Source: Sphingobium sp. YR768
GTDB lineage: Bacteria > Pseudomonadota > Alphaproteobacteria > Sphingomonadales > Sphingomonadaceae
Assembly (NCBI RefSeq): GCF_900111125.1
Contig: NZ_FOGE01000016.1
Coordinates: forward strand, 1-64,000
Direction of reading: 5' to 3'
DNA length: 64,000 nucleotides
Below the pieces are notes generated by a model. It was not told the DNA's origin. It saw nothing but the letters and a program-made list of their open reading frames with translations, and did no database searches. Each line of letters starts with the position of its first letter. Position 1 is the first letter of the stretch. Below are positions 7,543 through 16,648 of the stretch, piece by piece. Both the position numbers and the translations under genes were made by a program.

Positions 7543-9125
7543 TGCACGGCTCCTGCGCAGACCTTGTCGAAATCGATGTCCATATCGTCCATCATCTGGA
7601 TCGCCGTGGCGCGGCCGGCACCGAACACGCCGCCGCCCGGATGCATGAACGGCCCGACCAGATAGAGCCCCTCAATCCCCGGCACGCGCAAATGGCCCAG
7701 GTCCGGCGTCGGGCGATGGCCGACCGACTGGTAGAAGAAGGGCGCGCAACCATGGATATCGCCCTTCAGGAAACTGGCCGGGCTGTCGCGCTCATGGTCG
7801 ATCGGCGATCGTATCAGCCGTCCGCTGATATTGTCGTCGGTCAGGTTGGAATAGAATTTGCGATATTGCGCCAGCGCCTTGTCGGCGATCTCCTCCTTGC
7901 GCTCATCCCATGATCCGGGGCCGCCGGGATAGAGATCATAGGGCGCGAAATTCACGCCGTAGAAGATGCCCGCGCCATCGGGCGCGCGACTGGGATCGAA
8001 GATCGTATTGTCGCCGCCCGCGATCAGCCGTTCCGACACTTCGCCCCGCCGCAGCTTGTCATATTCCAGCAGCATGTCGCGCATGCTGTAGAAGTCCATG
8101 AGTTCGGTCATCATGGCGTTGGTGTCGTTGCCGACCTTCAGCTTCAGCCGTTCCTTCAAGGTCAGATGGGTGAGGTTGATGGAAAAGGTCGACTGGGTGA
8201 CGCGGTCCGCCCGTTCCAGCACCGGCTCAGGCGTTTCGGAGACGAATTTGCGCAGCACATGCGGATGGATCGCGCCGATCACGCCATCCTTCGCATGGAA
8301 CGTCTCTCCGTCGATCAGTTCCAGACCCACAGCCTTGCCACCGGACACGATGACCCGGCGCACCTCGGCATTGCAGCGCACTTCGCCCCCGAAATGCTCG
8401 ATCGCACGGACCAGCGCATGGGAGAGTTGTCCCGACCCACCCTTGGGCATGGAACAGCCATAGGCGTGGATGATGCCGGGCATCAGGAACGCCCCCATGC
8501 CGGTGCCCAGTTCGTCGGGCATCTGGAGATTTTCCGTCACCATTCGCACGATGTGCAGGCGCAGCAGGTCGCTTTCGAAATACTGGTTTACCACGTCCAG
8601 CGCAGACCGCTGCATGACGTCCAGCAGGAAGCGGCCCTCATCCGACTGGTCCATCATCGCCACGAACGCGCCCATCGGGAAGGGCGGCGCATACAGGCCG
8701 GACATGAACATCGGCAGGGCCGCCATGCTGGCCCGCGCGAACTTGCGATAGGCGTCGGCATCTTTGGGCGAGAAAGCCGCGATTTCCTCGCAGGTCCGGT
8801 CCAGATCGCGCCAGGAGCGGACGATGGTGCCGTCCTCCCAGATCGAGGCATGGGGCAATTCGGGATAGATATATTCCAGCCCGAATTTGGACAGCAGGCC
8901 CAGTTCATCCTGCCGCAGCATCGGATTACCCTGGATCATGATATGCACATTGCTGTGCTCGTCATGCCAGAAGCCGGGCTGGATCAATTCGCGCGTGGAA
9001 ACGCCGCCGCCATAATGCGGCTTGCGCTCCAGCACCAAGACCTTCTTGCCGGCCTTCGCCATATAGGCCGCCGCGGTCAGGCCATTATGGCCGCCGCCCA
9101 TGACGACGATGTCATAGCTGCTCAT
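7539..9125 (-). CDS. phytoene-desaturase-like FAD oxidoreductase
   Basis: A 528-residue NAD(P)/FAD-dependent oxidoreductase. The N-terminal dinucleotide fold GGGHNGLTAAAYMAKAG (about 10-26), followed by LVLERKPHYGG, is that of the CrtI/phytoene-desaturase and amine-oxidase superfamily. A C-terminal flavin-contact segment YLVGPFMHPGGGVFGAGR lies near 490. Family members desaturate or isomerise hydrophobic substrates. No carotenoid genes are nearby, so a catabolic substrate is more likely. The gene overlaps the SDR upstream (stop of that gene at 9122) and the tiny gene downstream by four bases each. Confidence 0.85.
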   Translation of the reverse strand: MSSYDIVVMGGGHNGLTAAAYMAKAGKKVLVLERKPHYGGGVSTRELIQPGFWHDEHSNVHIMIQGNPMLRQDELGLLSKFGLEYIYPELPHASIWEDGTIVRSWRDLDRTCEEIAAFSPKDADAYRKFARASMAALPMFMSGLYAPPFPMGAFVAMMDQSDEGRFLLDVMQRSALDVVNQYFESDLLRLHIVRMVTENLQMPDELGTGMGAFLMPGIIHAYGCSMPKGGSGQLSHALVRAIEHFGGEVRCNAEVRRVIVSGGKAVGLELIDGETFHAKDGVIGAIHPHVLRKFVSETPEPVLERADRVTQSTFSINLTHLTLKERLKLKVGNDTNAMMTELMDFYSMRDMLLEYDKLRRGEVSERLIAGGDNTIFDPSRAPDGAGIFYGVNFAPYDLYPGGPGSWDERKEEIADKALAQYRKFYSNLTDDNISGRLIRSPIDHERDSPASFLKGDIHGCAPFFYQSVGHRPTPDLGHLRVPGIEGLYLVGPFMHPGGGVFGAGRATAIQMMDDMDIDFDKVCAGAVQ

Positions 9126-9931
9126 ACATGCTCTCCAAAAAAGGCCCGAAATTGCGCGATGCCCGGCACATGGCTGGCGCAGCCGCCATCGGCGACCAAC
9201 AACTGCCCGGTGATGTTGCGCGCCGCGTCGGACGCGAGGAAGGCGACGGCCTCGGCAATATCCTCCGGCTCGCCCAGCCGGTCGCGCAGCGTCTCCGCCT
9301 CCACCGCCTGCCGCAGTAACGGCGAGAAAGCTTCGCGCAGGGCCGGCGTCAGCGTCATGCCCGGCGCCACCGCGTTGCAGCGCACGCCCTGCGCGCCATG
9401 GCTGGCGGCAATGGACCGCGTCATCTGGATGATCGCCGCCTTGGACGAGCTATAAGCCGCCTGGATCAGATGCCCCTGCAAGGCAAGGTTGCTGACGGTG
9501 TTGACGATATTGCCCTTGCTTGCCCGCATGTGCGGGAGGGCGGCGCGACAGGCGATCATCGTCCCGCGCACATTGACCGCATAGGTCCGGTCCCACAGCG
9601 CCGTTCCCATATGCTCGATATCGCCATCCTGTTGTGCGATATCGGGGCCAAGCAGCGCGGCATTATTATGCAGGATATCCAGCCGTCCATAATGGTCCGC
9701 CACGGCAGCCATCATCGCCTGAATCGACGCTTCATTTTCCAGATCAAGCGGCACGGCGATCGCGTCGGGCAGGCTTTCCGCCAGCGTCCGGGCCGCGTCG
9801 ATCGCAATATCGGCAATCGCGACCCTCGCCCCTCGCGCCGCCATCAGCCGTGCGGTGGCGGCGCCGATCCCGCCTGCCCCGCCCGTAATGACGGCTACCT
9901 TTCCATCGAGACGGATTGCATCCGACGCCAT
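9122..9931 (-). CDS. SDR-family oxidoreductase
   Basis: A 269-residue classical short-chain dehydrogenase. It has the Rossmann motif TGGAGGIG (about 16-23), NNAA (about 88), and the catalytic YSSSK, with Ser upstream in NTVSN. The ATG at 9931 is preceded by AAGGAGAGGG. It is the first gene of a minus-strand operon with the FAD oxidoreductase, tiny protein and VOC protein. It is divergent from the HxlR regulator, with which it shares a short promoter region. It probably oxidises or reduces an alcohol/ketone intermediate. Confidence 0.9.
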   Translation of the reverse strand: MASDAIRLDGKVAVITGGAGGIGAATARLMAARGARVAIADIAIDAARTLAESLPDAIAVPLDLENEASIQAMMAAVADHYGRLDILHNNAALLGPDIAQQDGDIEHMGTALWDRTYAVNVRGTMIACRAALPHMRASKGNIVNTVSNLALQGHLIQAAYSSSKAAIIQMTRSIAASHGAQGVRCNAVAPGMTLTPALREAFSPLLRQAVEAETLRDRLGEPEDIAEAVAFLASDAARNITGQLLVADGGCASHVPGIAQFRAFFGEHV

Positions 9932-9995
9932 CGCCCTCTCCTTCGCTTGATCTTCTGGCAAAGCATCATAAGGTGCCCTGCAAAGGGGAGAAGAC

Positions 9996-10011
9996 GGCAC
10001 TTTTTTGTGCC
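9996..10011. promoter_or_regulatory. candidate HxlR operator
   Basis: GGCAC-N6-GTGCC is a perfect inverted repeat with a T6 spacer. It lies 16 bases before the HxlR start and 64 bases before the divergent SDR start. A related half-site, GGTGCC, occurs at 9972-9977. The position fits autoregulation and control of the SDR operon by HxlR. Confidence 0.5.
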
Positions 10012-10027
10012 TTCCAAATAACGAACG

Positions 10028-10465
10028 ATGAGCGATTTCGACGATTTCGACCCTGCCTGCCGCGACAGGCTGACGGCGCTGGCGCAGGACATGCACCAGC
10101 ATGGCGCGGAACAGGATGCGCCGATCCGGACCATCTTCGGTCTGCTCGGCGATCGCTGGTCTATGCTGATCCTGTTGCTGCTGGACATCGGTCCGTTCCG
10201 ACATGCCGAACTGCGCCGCCTGCTCGACCGGATGAGCGCGGAAGGCGGTATCTCCCAGCGGGTGCTGACGCTCAAGCTGCGTTTGCTGGAACGCAACGGT
10301 ATCGTATTGCGATCCGTGAGCGACGATGTCCCGCCCAAGGTGGGCTATGCGCTGACGCCGCTGGGGCAGGAATTGCTCCTGGAGGCGAAGCGGCTGCTCG
10401 TCTGGGCGCAGGGCAGGCGGAACCAGATAGAGAAAGAGCGCGCCCTCTTCGATGAGCATGCATAG
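10028..10465 (+). CDS. HxlR-family transcriptional regulator
   Basis: A 145-residue winged-helix regulator of the HxlR family. The diagnostic LLGDRWSMLILLLL segment (about 39-52) is followed by RHAELRRLLDRM, the ISQRVLTLKLRLLERNGIV recognition region (about 75-93), and the wing GYALTPLGQELL. It lacks the N-terminal cysteine seen in redox-sensing members, although one cysteine occurs at residue 11. It is divergent from the SDR/FAD-oxidoreductase operon, which it probably controls. No clear Shine-Dalgarno sequence precedes the ATG. Confidence 0.9.
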   Translation: MSDFDDFDPACRDRLTALAQDMHQHGAEQDAPIRTIFGLLGDRWSMLILLLLDIGPFRHAELRRLLDRMSAEGGISQRVLTLKLRLLERNGIVLRSVSDDVPPKVGYALTPLGQELLLEAKRLLVWAQGRRNQIEKERALFDEHA

Positions 10466-10540
10466 CATGAAGGGCTGTAATCCCCCTGTCCTACACACCC
10501 TTCAGGCGCTCTACTGACCCGCTGACTTTCTGATAGGATC

Positions 10541-10587
10541 AACTTCGCGTAATAAAATGTTAAAATCTACGGGAAATATGCGAAGTT
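10541..10587. repeat. spaced inverted repeat in a convergent gap
   Basis: AACTTCGC (10541-10548) and GCGAAGTT (10580-10587) are perfect inverted 8-mers 31 bases apart, enclosing an A/T-rich segment. They lie between the convergent HxlR and LysR genes. This could be a weak terminator or a remnant of a mobile sequence. I see no gene in 10466-10615. Confidence 0.35.
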
Positions 10588-10615
10588 AAGCGCCAGCCCC
10601 CCACCAGTGCCAGCC

Positions 10616-11623
10616 TCAGTTGCGCGCACGCGGGGTGGCATCGCTTAAAAACTGTGCCGCCAGTTCTTCACGCGAGACCCGCGCATGATCCAGCGACACC
10701 ACGCTGCCGCCCGCCGTCGCCGGCGTCTGCGCGCCCGCGACGATCCGTTCCACCACCCATCGGATCGCCGGATCATTATTGCTGGAAATATGCCACTGGA
10801 TTGCCTCGCGGATCGGCGGGATATCCATCGGCACTTCGCGCAGCGTCAGCGGCAGATATTCCGCCATGCGCGTAGCAAGCCGCCGGTGCATAGTGGCGAT
10901 CCGGTTCGACCCGATCACCAGCCCGGCCATCGACAGGAAACTGTGGGTGACGATCTCGATCCGGCGCTGCCGCTTCTGCCGCCGCACGAACCAATCCTCG
11001 AACGCCGATACCCGTGCCCGTCCGAAGCGGGCGGTCACATGCCCCATCTCGAAATAGCGATCCTTGGTCATCGGCTCGGCCATGGCTGGATTGCAGTTCC
11101 AGCCGACGACCACATAATCATCCTCGAACAATATCTGGCTCGGATGATCGGCGGAGATGGCATAGTCGATGGTGACCAGCAGGTCGATCGCGCCCCGCTC
11201 CAGCGATTCCAGCAGCACTTCGGTCAGCGACTGGATTTCGAAACGCATCCCCGGTGCCTGGCTCTGCAAATCGGTCATCGCCGCCGCCAGCAGCACTTCG
11301 GTCATATAGTCCGATGCCATGATGCGGATCGTGCGGTCTGACGTCGCGGGGTCGAATGGCGGCGGCACGGCGATGGTGGTGCGGATTTGCTCCAGCACCG
11401 CGCGGACCGGATCGACCAGTCCTTCGGCGCGGGCGGTCAGCACCATCTGCCGGCCCTTCTGCACCAGCAGATCATCCGCGAAATATTCGCGCAACCGCCC
11501 CAAAGCGGAGGATGTCGCCGACTGCGACAGGCAGATGCGGTCCGCCGCCAGACTGACGCTGCGTTCGCTGAGCAGCGCATCGAGCGCCACCAGCAGATTG
11601 AGATCCAGCCTGTCGAACCGCAT
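10616..11623 (-). CDS. LysR-family transcriptional regulator (NodD/PcaQ-like)
   Basis: A 335-residue LysR-type regulator. The N-terminal HTH spans residues 1-65 (FDRLDLNLLVALDALL, then SVSLAADRICLSQSATSSALGRLREYF). The effector domain runs from about 90 to 300. The DLNLLVALDALL beginning is typical of NodD-like members that sense aromatic or related ligands. The ATG is preceded by AAGAGGAGAG. It is the last gene of the operon with the TonB receptor, sulfatase and epimerase, and may control that operon and the divergent FAD monooxygenase. Confidence 0.9.
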   Translation of the reverse strand: MRFDRLDLNLLVALDALLSERSVSLAADRICLSQSATSSALGRLREYFADDLLVQKGRQMVLTARAEGLVDPVRAVLEQIRTTIAVPPPFDPATSDRTIRIMASDYMTEVLLAAAMTDLQSQAPGMRFEIQSLTEVLLESLERGAIDLLVTIDYAISADHPSQILFEDDYVVVGWNCNPAMAEPMTKDRYFEMGHVTARFGRARVSAFEDWFVRRQKRQRRIEIVTHSFLSMAGLVIGSNRIATMHRRLATRMAEYLPLTLREVPMDIPPIREAIQWHISSNNDPAIRWVVERIVAGAQTPATAGGSVVSLDHARVSREELAAQFLSDATPRARN

Positions 11624-11638
11624 GTCGCTCTCCTCTTT

Positions 11639-12568
11639 TCAGCCTGCCGCTATGACCGACAGTGCATTGGCCACCAGCCTAGCAGTATCGCCGTCATGGG
11701 CAAATCCGGCATGGTCGGCGGCGGGCGTGGACAAGGGCGGATGCGCACCAAAAGCGGCCTCCAGCGCGGCATCGGGACGATAGCTGACGAGATCAGCGGA
11801 GGTGCCGCATTGGCGCGCGATTTCCGCCGCCAGATCGCCCATGGTGATGCGCTGCGCCGGCAGAGTCACGACCCGCGTGGCCGGCATGAGCGATGCGTCC
11901 ATGCTGATGGCATGCAGCAGATTGTCAGCGCAGCGGCTGACCGACTGCGCCCAGATGGTCGCATCCGCCGATACCGGGCAGGTGAAAGCCTCGCCCGCGC
12001 GCAGGGCATGGAACAGGTCGCTCATGAAGGCGGACTTCATGCCCGATGGCCCCCTCGGACGGGCGAGGATGCCGGGCAGGCGCACGCTCACCCCCTCAAT
12101 CTCGCCGCGATGGTGCATCATCGCGACGGCGATCTCCATCATCGCCTTGTGCCCGCCATAGACCATGCGCGGCGCCAACGGGGTCTGGTCGTCTACCCCC
12201 TGCGCAGGCAACGGATCGCCGAACACCGCGATCGAACTGGCATAGACGATGCGGGGCCGGTCGCCCGCCGCCTTCGCCGCGTCCAGCAGATCGTACATGG
12301 CGTCGATATTCACCCGACGCGATGCCGCCGGATCGGCCTCCGCCGCGCCGCCCGGTACGGTGGCGAGATGGACCAGCGCAGCGCAGCCGTTGGCGAAGGC
12401 CTCTGCCCGTACGGCGGCGGAACAAATATCACCCACGACAGGCCGCGCACCGTCCGGGATGCCGCCTGCCGCCGTATCCATGCCCACGACCGAACGGCCC
12501 GCTGCCAGCAACCGTTGCACCAGTTGGCGACCAACGAAGCCACCCGCGCCCGTCACGATAATCGTCAT
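11639..12568 (-). CDS. NAD-dependent epimerase/dehydratase (extended SDR)
   Basis: A 309-residue extended SDR. It has the N-terminal motif TGAGGFVG (about 6-13), YASSIAVFG (about 111) and a YGGHK catalytic pair (about 139-143). The overall pattern resembles D-erythronate dehydrogenase (DenD) and other sugar-acid-oxidising members. It starts three bases after the sulfatase stop, so the two genes belong to one transcript. It may oxidise the polyol or acid released after sulfate removal; this is inferred from the neighbourhood. Confidence 0.8.
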   Translation of the reverse strand: MTIIVTGAGGFVGRQLVQRLLAAGRSVVGMDTAAGGIPDGARPVVGDICSAAVRAEAFANGCAALVHLATVPGGAAEADPAASRRVNIDAMYDLLDAAKAAGDRPRIVYASSIAVFGDPLPAQGVDDQTPLAPRMVYGGHKAMMEIAVAMMHHRGEIEGVSVRLPGILARPRGPSGMKSAFMSDLFHALRAGEAFTCPVSADATIWAQSVSRCADNLLHAISMDASLMPATRVVTLPAQRITMGDLAAEIARQCGTSADLVSYRPDAALEAAFGAHPPLSTPAADHAGFAHDGDTARLVANALSVIAAG

Positions 12569-12571
12569 GCT

Positions 12572-13960
12572 TCAATACCGATCCGCATAATGGTCCCGCA
12601 CATCCTCGCTGTAGCTGCCCAAGGGATAGGGCAGCATCTGCGCATTCCAGCTGTCCCATTGCAGCCGCATCGCCTTCAGCCGGGCCGGATCGTCGGTGAC
12701 ATGATCGGCCCGCTCTCGCTCATCCTGCGCCAGATTGAACAGATGCTCCTTCCCGCCCAGCTTCAGATATTTCCAGTCGCCATCGCGCAGTGCCGCCTGC
12801 CCATTGCCCTTGTAGCGCCAGTAGAGCGTTCGTGTGATCGGCGCCGCCTCGCCGGTCAGTTGCGCCGACAGGTCCATGCCGTCGAACGTCCCTGCCTTGC
12901 CCGAATTACCACCCGCCATCGCCAGCAGGGTCGGCAGGAAATCCATCGAGATCATCACCTGATCGGAGGTCGATCCCGGCGCGATCCTGCCCGGCCAGCG
13001 CATCAGCAGCGGCACGCGGATGCCGCCCTCCAGCAACTCCCCCTTGATCCCGGTCAAGGGCCATGTTTCGGAGAAACGCTCGCCGCCATTGTCGCTGGTG
13101 AAGATGATGATCGTGTCATCCGCCTTCCCGCTCCGCTCCAGCGCGGCCAGCAGTTTGGCGACATTCTGGTCCATCGCCTCGACCATTTCCTTATATTTGG
13201 TCAGGCTGCCGCCATTATAATGGAAGGACGCGCCCAGCGTCGGCGCCACCGCTGCATCCTCGCGCCCTTCCCACGGCCAGTGCGGCGCATTGAAATGCAG
13301 GCTCATGAAGAAGGGCGTATCCCCGGCCTGCTCGATCGTCCTGACCGCCTCATCCCCGAACAGGTCGGTCAGATAGCCGTTGCGTTCGATCGGCGTGTCG
13401 CCCTGTGCCAGGCCGATGCCGACATCCTTGCCGCCCATCACCATATGGTGCCGGAAATAATCGGCCGCACCTTCGATGATGCCGAAAAACTCGTCATAGC
13501 CGTGGTGCAGCGGGCTATGTTTGGGCGGCTCGCCCAGATGCCATTTGCCGATCAATTTCGTGCGGTAGCCGATCGCCCGCATGACCGAGGCGATGGTCGG
13601 CCGGTCGAGCGGCACGCCGATGCCATCCGGCGCGGCTGGTCCCAGCGGCTCCTCGATCCCGATCGCAAAGCGATATTGATAGCAGCCGGTCAGCAATGCA
13701 GTGCGGGTCGGCGAACAGATGGAGCTGTTGGCATAGCCCTGCCGCAACTGGATGCCCTGCGCGGCGATGCTGTCGATCGCGGGTGTCTTGATATGGTGTG
13801 ATCCGGTGCAGGACAGGTCGGCATAACCCAGATCGTCGGCCATGATGAAGATGATGTTGGGCCGCTTGCCCTTGGCGGCGGCAGCCTGCGCTTCCCCGGC
13901 CGCCGCGAGTGCGCCCAGCGCGCCCGCGCCCCGCATGAATGTCCGCCGATCGACCCGCAA
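12572..13960 (-). CDS. Tat-exported arylsulfatase-family sulfatase
   Basis: A 462-residue sulfatase that hydrolyses a sulfate ester. The sulfatase signature CSPTRTALLTG starts at about C82, the cysteine converted to formylglycine by an FGE-type enzyme. The metal-binding DD lies near residues 42-43. The N-terminus DRRTFMRGAGALGALAAAGEAQA is a twin-arginine signal peptide, so the enzyme acts in the periplasm. The start is a TTG at 13960 after AAGAGGAGAGAGCA; an ATG 83 codons upstream would bury the signal peptide. It sits between a TonB receptor and an epimerase, consistent with uptake and desulfation of a sulfated compound. No FGE gene is in the window. Confidence 0.9.
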   Translation of the reverse strand: MRVDRRTFMRGAGALGALAAAGEAQAAAAKGKRPNIIFIMADDLGYADLSCTGSHHIKTPAIDSIAAQGIQLRQGYANSSICSPTRTALLTGCYQYRFAIGIEEPLGPAAPDGIGVPLDRPTIASVMRAIGYRTKLIGKWHLGEPPKHSPLHHGYDEFFGIIEGAADYFRHHMVMGGKDVGIGLAQGDTPIERNGYLTDLFGDEAVRTIEQAGDTPFFMSLHFNAPHWPWEGREDAAVAPTLGASFHYNGGSLTKYKEMVEAMDQNVAKLLAALERSGKADDTIIIFTSDNGGERFSETWPLTGIKGELLEGGIRVPLLMRWPGRIAPGSTSDQVMISMDFLPTLLAMAGGNSGKAGTFDGMDLSAQLTGEAAPITRTLYWRYKGNGQAALRDGDWKYLKLGGKEHLFNLAQDERERADHVTDDPARLKAMRLQWDSWNAQMLPYPLGSYSEDVRDHYADRY

Positions 13961-13981
13961 TGCTCTCTCCTCTTCCTTGTC

Positions 13982-14012
13982 GGGAGGGCAGGCGCGCGAC
14001 CTGCCCCCTCCC
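13982..14012 (-). terminator. intra-operon hairpin between receptor and sulfatase
   Basis: GGGAGGG-CAGG (13982-13992) can pair with CCTG-CC-CCCTCCC (14000-14012), leaving a two-base bulge and a loop CGCGCGA. It lies in the 65-base gap after the TonB receptor stop and before the sulfatase ribosome-binding site. It may stabilise the receptor mRNA or attenuate downstream genes. Confidence 0.45.
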
Positions 14013-14025
14013 ATCCACCTACAGC

Positions 14026-16470
14026 TTAGAATTCCGCCGACAACCGCAGCCCATAGGTGCGCGGCGCACCAAAGCGGGCGACCGCCATGCCGATCGGCGA
14101 GCGCTGCGGCGTGGAAATGCGGCGCTTGTCCTCCAGATTGTAGAGGAAGCCGCCGACCGACCAGCCGCCATCGGGCGAGCGCAGCGTCAGGTTGAGATCG
14201 GTCTGCCAATAGGCCGGGATGCGTTCGAAATCGAGATATTCGAACGCGCCATATTGCGAGGCGCGCCAGGCGGTCGCGACATTGCCGACCAGTTCCAGCG
14301 TGTTGCTAAGCGGCACCACCTGCTCGGCGCCCAGATTGACGGTCCATTTGGGCGAAAAGAGCAGCGGCTTGCCCGAACAATTGAAGTCCTTCACCGGCGC
14401 ACCGCCCGCCGTGCCACCCGTCAGCGTATAGGAACAGTTGATATTGTCGCGCGGCGATGCGGTATAGAGATGCAGGTCGTCATAGGTGGCCTTGAGATAT
14501 TGCACCTTGGCGTTCAGCGTCGTCGTCCGGGTCGCCTTGACCATGGCGTCGACATCGAAGCCCTTGATCGTCGCCTTGCCCGCATTCTCGTTGGAATTGA
14601 TCAGCGTGCCGCTGGTGTCGACGGTGAAATAGGTGATCTGCTGGTCCTTATATTTCCAGTAGAAGCCTTCCAGATTGAGCTGGACCCGATTGTTGAAGAA
14701 GCGGTTCTTCGATCCGATCGTGTAGGCGGTGATGAATTCCGGGTCGTAACGCGACTTGCCCTCCGCCAACTGGAAGCCGCCAGCGCGATAGCCGGTTTCG
14801 ACCGTGGCATAGAGCAGGTTCTGCGGGCCGAGGTCGAACTCCGCCGACGCCTTCCACGTGACCCGCGAATAGGTGCCGCTGTCGACCACCGGATTATAGG
14901 TCTTCAGGATGGTGCCGGTGCCGTTCAGCAGCGGAAAGACCTGCGCATTGGCCTGATCGGTGCTCCCCGCCGCGATCCAGCCATTGCTGGCCAGCCAGTT
15001 CACCGTGTCGGCCGTCGTCAGGAAATTGGGATAATGGGGCAGCGCACCGGGCGCGGCGCAACCGGCAGCAAAAGAGGCCGGCGGCGTGATGTTGGCCGGC
15101 GGCAGGCCGCCGCAGAAGGTGATGAAGTTATTGATGATGCCATCCATCGACTTCTTGTCGCGAGTGTAGCGCGCGCCGCCCACCAGACGGAAGCGATCCG
15201 TGACGTTGGCGGTCAGCTGGCCGAACGCGGCCCAGCTCTTAGTCTTGTGGGTATAGGACTGGATCGGCAGTACGAATTCCTGATTATATTCATTCTTCGC
15301 GTCGATCGTTTCGTTGAAGTAGAAGCCACCCAGCACATAGTCGACCATGCCGACCGATCCGGCAAGGCGCGCTTCCAGACTATATTGGCTGTCCTTTTCC
15401 CAATTATAGGCGGTGTTGAAGGCAGGACCGTAGAAGAAGGTTTCTCCCTTCGACTGGCGATAGGCCGGGATCAGGGTGAAGGTGCCGATATCGGTCTTCC
15501 AGTTCAGCTCCGCATTGACGCCCCAATAAGTATAATCGACCGACGCATCCTGGTTCATCGCATTGAGGAAGCCGAAGCCCGGTGCGCCGAGCAATGTCTG
15601 GCGATAGGCATTGGCCGCGTCCGTGTTGAAGCCCTCGGACGTGTCGAACGGCGCTGCCGTGAAAGTGTAGCCGGTCGCGCCCGGCGTGAAGGAGCCGATA
15701 TAGCTGCCGCCCGGCCCGACGCCGCCCACCTTTGTCCAGTCCGCGCCGATGCGCAGGCTGACATCATCGTTCGGTTCGATCAGGAACTGACCACGCAGGC
15801 CGCTGCGGTCCAGATCATCGCTGCCGTCGCGATTAAACCCGTCGCGCACCTGCCGCGTTGCCGCGAAACGCAGCGCGCTATTGTCGCTGGTAGCCAGGTT
15901 CACATAGCCATCGACATTGACCGCGTCATAATTGCCATAGGAGAAATTGAAGCCAGCGCCATTGCGGCCGATTTCCGGATGGGCAGGAATGATATTGACC
16001 GCGCCGCCCGTGGCATTGCGACCATAGAGAATGCCCTGCGGCCCTTTCAGCACCTCGACACGGGCAAGATCGTAGAAGGCGGAACCGAAGGCGCCCGCCG
16101 CGCGCGCCAGCACGACGCCGTCATAGCTCGGCGTCACCGCCGGATCATTATAGCTGCTCGACGTGATATTGCCGACGCCGCGAATGAAGATGGACGTGTT
16201 GGAGCCGCCACCATTGGTGATGCTGATAGCCGGGACGGTCTTGGTAATATCCTCGGCCCTTGCGATGCCCTGCTGCAACAGGTCGCTACCCGTCACTGCA
16301 TCGATGGCCACGGCCGCCTTTTGCGCGCTTTCTTCCTTACGCTGGGCGGTGACGACGATCTCGTCCAGTCCCGCCGAGCCTTGCGCCGCCTGATCGGCCG
16401 TTTGTGCCTGCCCCGGTATGGCGGCCATCATTCCTATAAAGGCGGTGGTCGCCAACAATGCGTTACGCAT
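14026..16470 (-). CDS. TonB-dependent outer-membrane receptor
   Basis: An 814-residue outer-membrane receptor that imports a ligand using TonB energy. A signal peptide (MRNALLATTAFIGMMAAIPGQA) is followed by the TonB box DEIVVTAQR near residues 34-42. The plug includes the LPSISITNGGG-type segment and the VEVLKGPQGILYGRNATGG motif. The beta barrel ends in a C-terminal phenylalanine (RLSAEF). The ATG at 16470 has AGGGAGAGGATC upstream. It is the first gene of the operon with the sulfatase, epimerase and LysR, so the ligand is probably a sulfate ester or its conjugate (inference). Confidence 0.92.
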   Translation of the reverse strand: MRNALLATTAFIGMMAAIPGQAQTADQAAQGSAGLDEIVVTAQRKEESAQKAAVAIDAVTGSDLLQQGIARAEDITKTVPAISITNGGGSNTSIFIRGVGNITSSSYNDPAVTPSYDGVVLARAAGAFGSAFYDLARVEVLKGPQGILYGRNATGGAVNIIPAHPEIGRNGAGFNFSYGNYDAVNVDGYVNLATSDNSALRFAATRQVRDGFNRDGSDDLDRSGLRGQFLIEPNDDVSLRIGADWTKVGGVGPGGSYIGSFTPGATGYTFTAAPFDTSEGFNTDAANAYRQTLLGAPGFGFLNAMNQDASVDYTYWGVNAELNWKTDIGTFTLIPAYRQSKGETFFYGPAFNTAYNWEKDSQYSLEARLAGSVGMVDYVLGGFYFNETIDAKNEYNQEFVLPIQSYTHKTKSWAAFGQLTANVTDRFRLVGGARYTRDKKSMDGIINNFITFCGGLPPANITPPASFAAGCAAPGALPHYPNFLTTADTVNWLASNGWIAAGSTDQANAQVFPLLNGTGTILKTYNPVVDSGTYSRVTWKASAEFDLGPQNLLYATVETGYRAGGFQLAEGKSRYDPEFITAYTIGSKNRFFNNRVQLNLEGFYWKYKDQQITYFTVDTSGTLINSNENAGKATIKGFDVDAMVKATRTTTLNAKVQYLKATYDDLHLYTASPRDNINCSYTLTGGTAGGAPVKDFNCSGKPLLFSPKWTVNLGAEQVVPLSNTLELVGNVATAWRASQYGAFEYLDFERIPAYWQTDLNLTLRSPDGGWSVGGFLYNLEDKRRISTPQRSPIGMAVARFGAPRTYGLRLSAEF

Positions 16471-16498
16471 GATCCTCTCCCTGATGATTTGATTTTGG

Positions 16499-16515
16499 TC
16501 AATTCTGGAGGCTGC
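16499..16515. promoter_or_regulatory. element shared with the promoter near 23.95 kb
   Basis: TCAATTCTGGAGGCTGC lies between the divergent TonB receptor and FAD monooxygenase genes. A similar element, TCGAATTTATGGAGGCCGC, occurs at 23949-23967 between another divergent pair in the same relative orientation. An imperfect dyad TTGA-N6-TCAA (16489-16502) adjoins it. It could be a LysR site. The match is short. Confidence 0.3.
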
Positions 16516-16648
16516 GGCGGAAAAGTCACATTGATTTGCTGGATGGCACCTATCTGCCCACAGGGACCGGTTCGAAACGACCCGATGGATGACTCGCATC
16601 GACAAGAAGAATTTGTCGCGCCGCTCCGCCCCGTCCAACCATGAGCAC

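Noticed and set aside
11387..13801. 804-residue open frame on the plus strand
   Set aside because: It lies opposite the LysR, epimerase and sulfatase genes, all with clear motifs. Its His/Arg/Gln-rich product is typical of an antisense frame.
13939..16644. 901-residue open frame on the plus strand
   Set aside because: It is antisense to the TonB receptor and has no recognisable domain or start signal.
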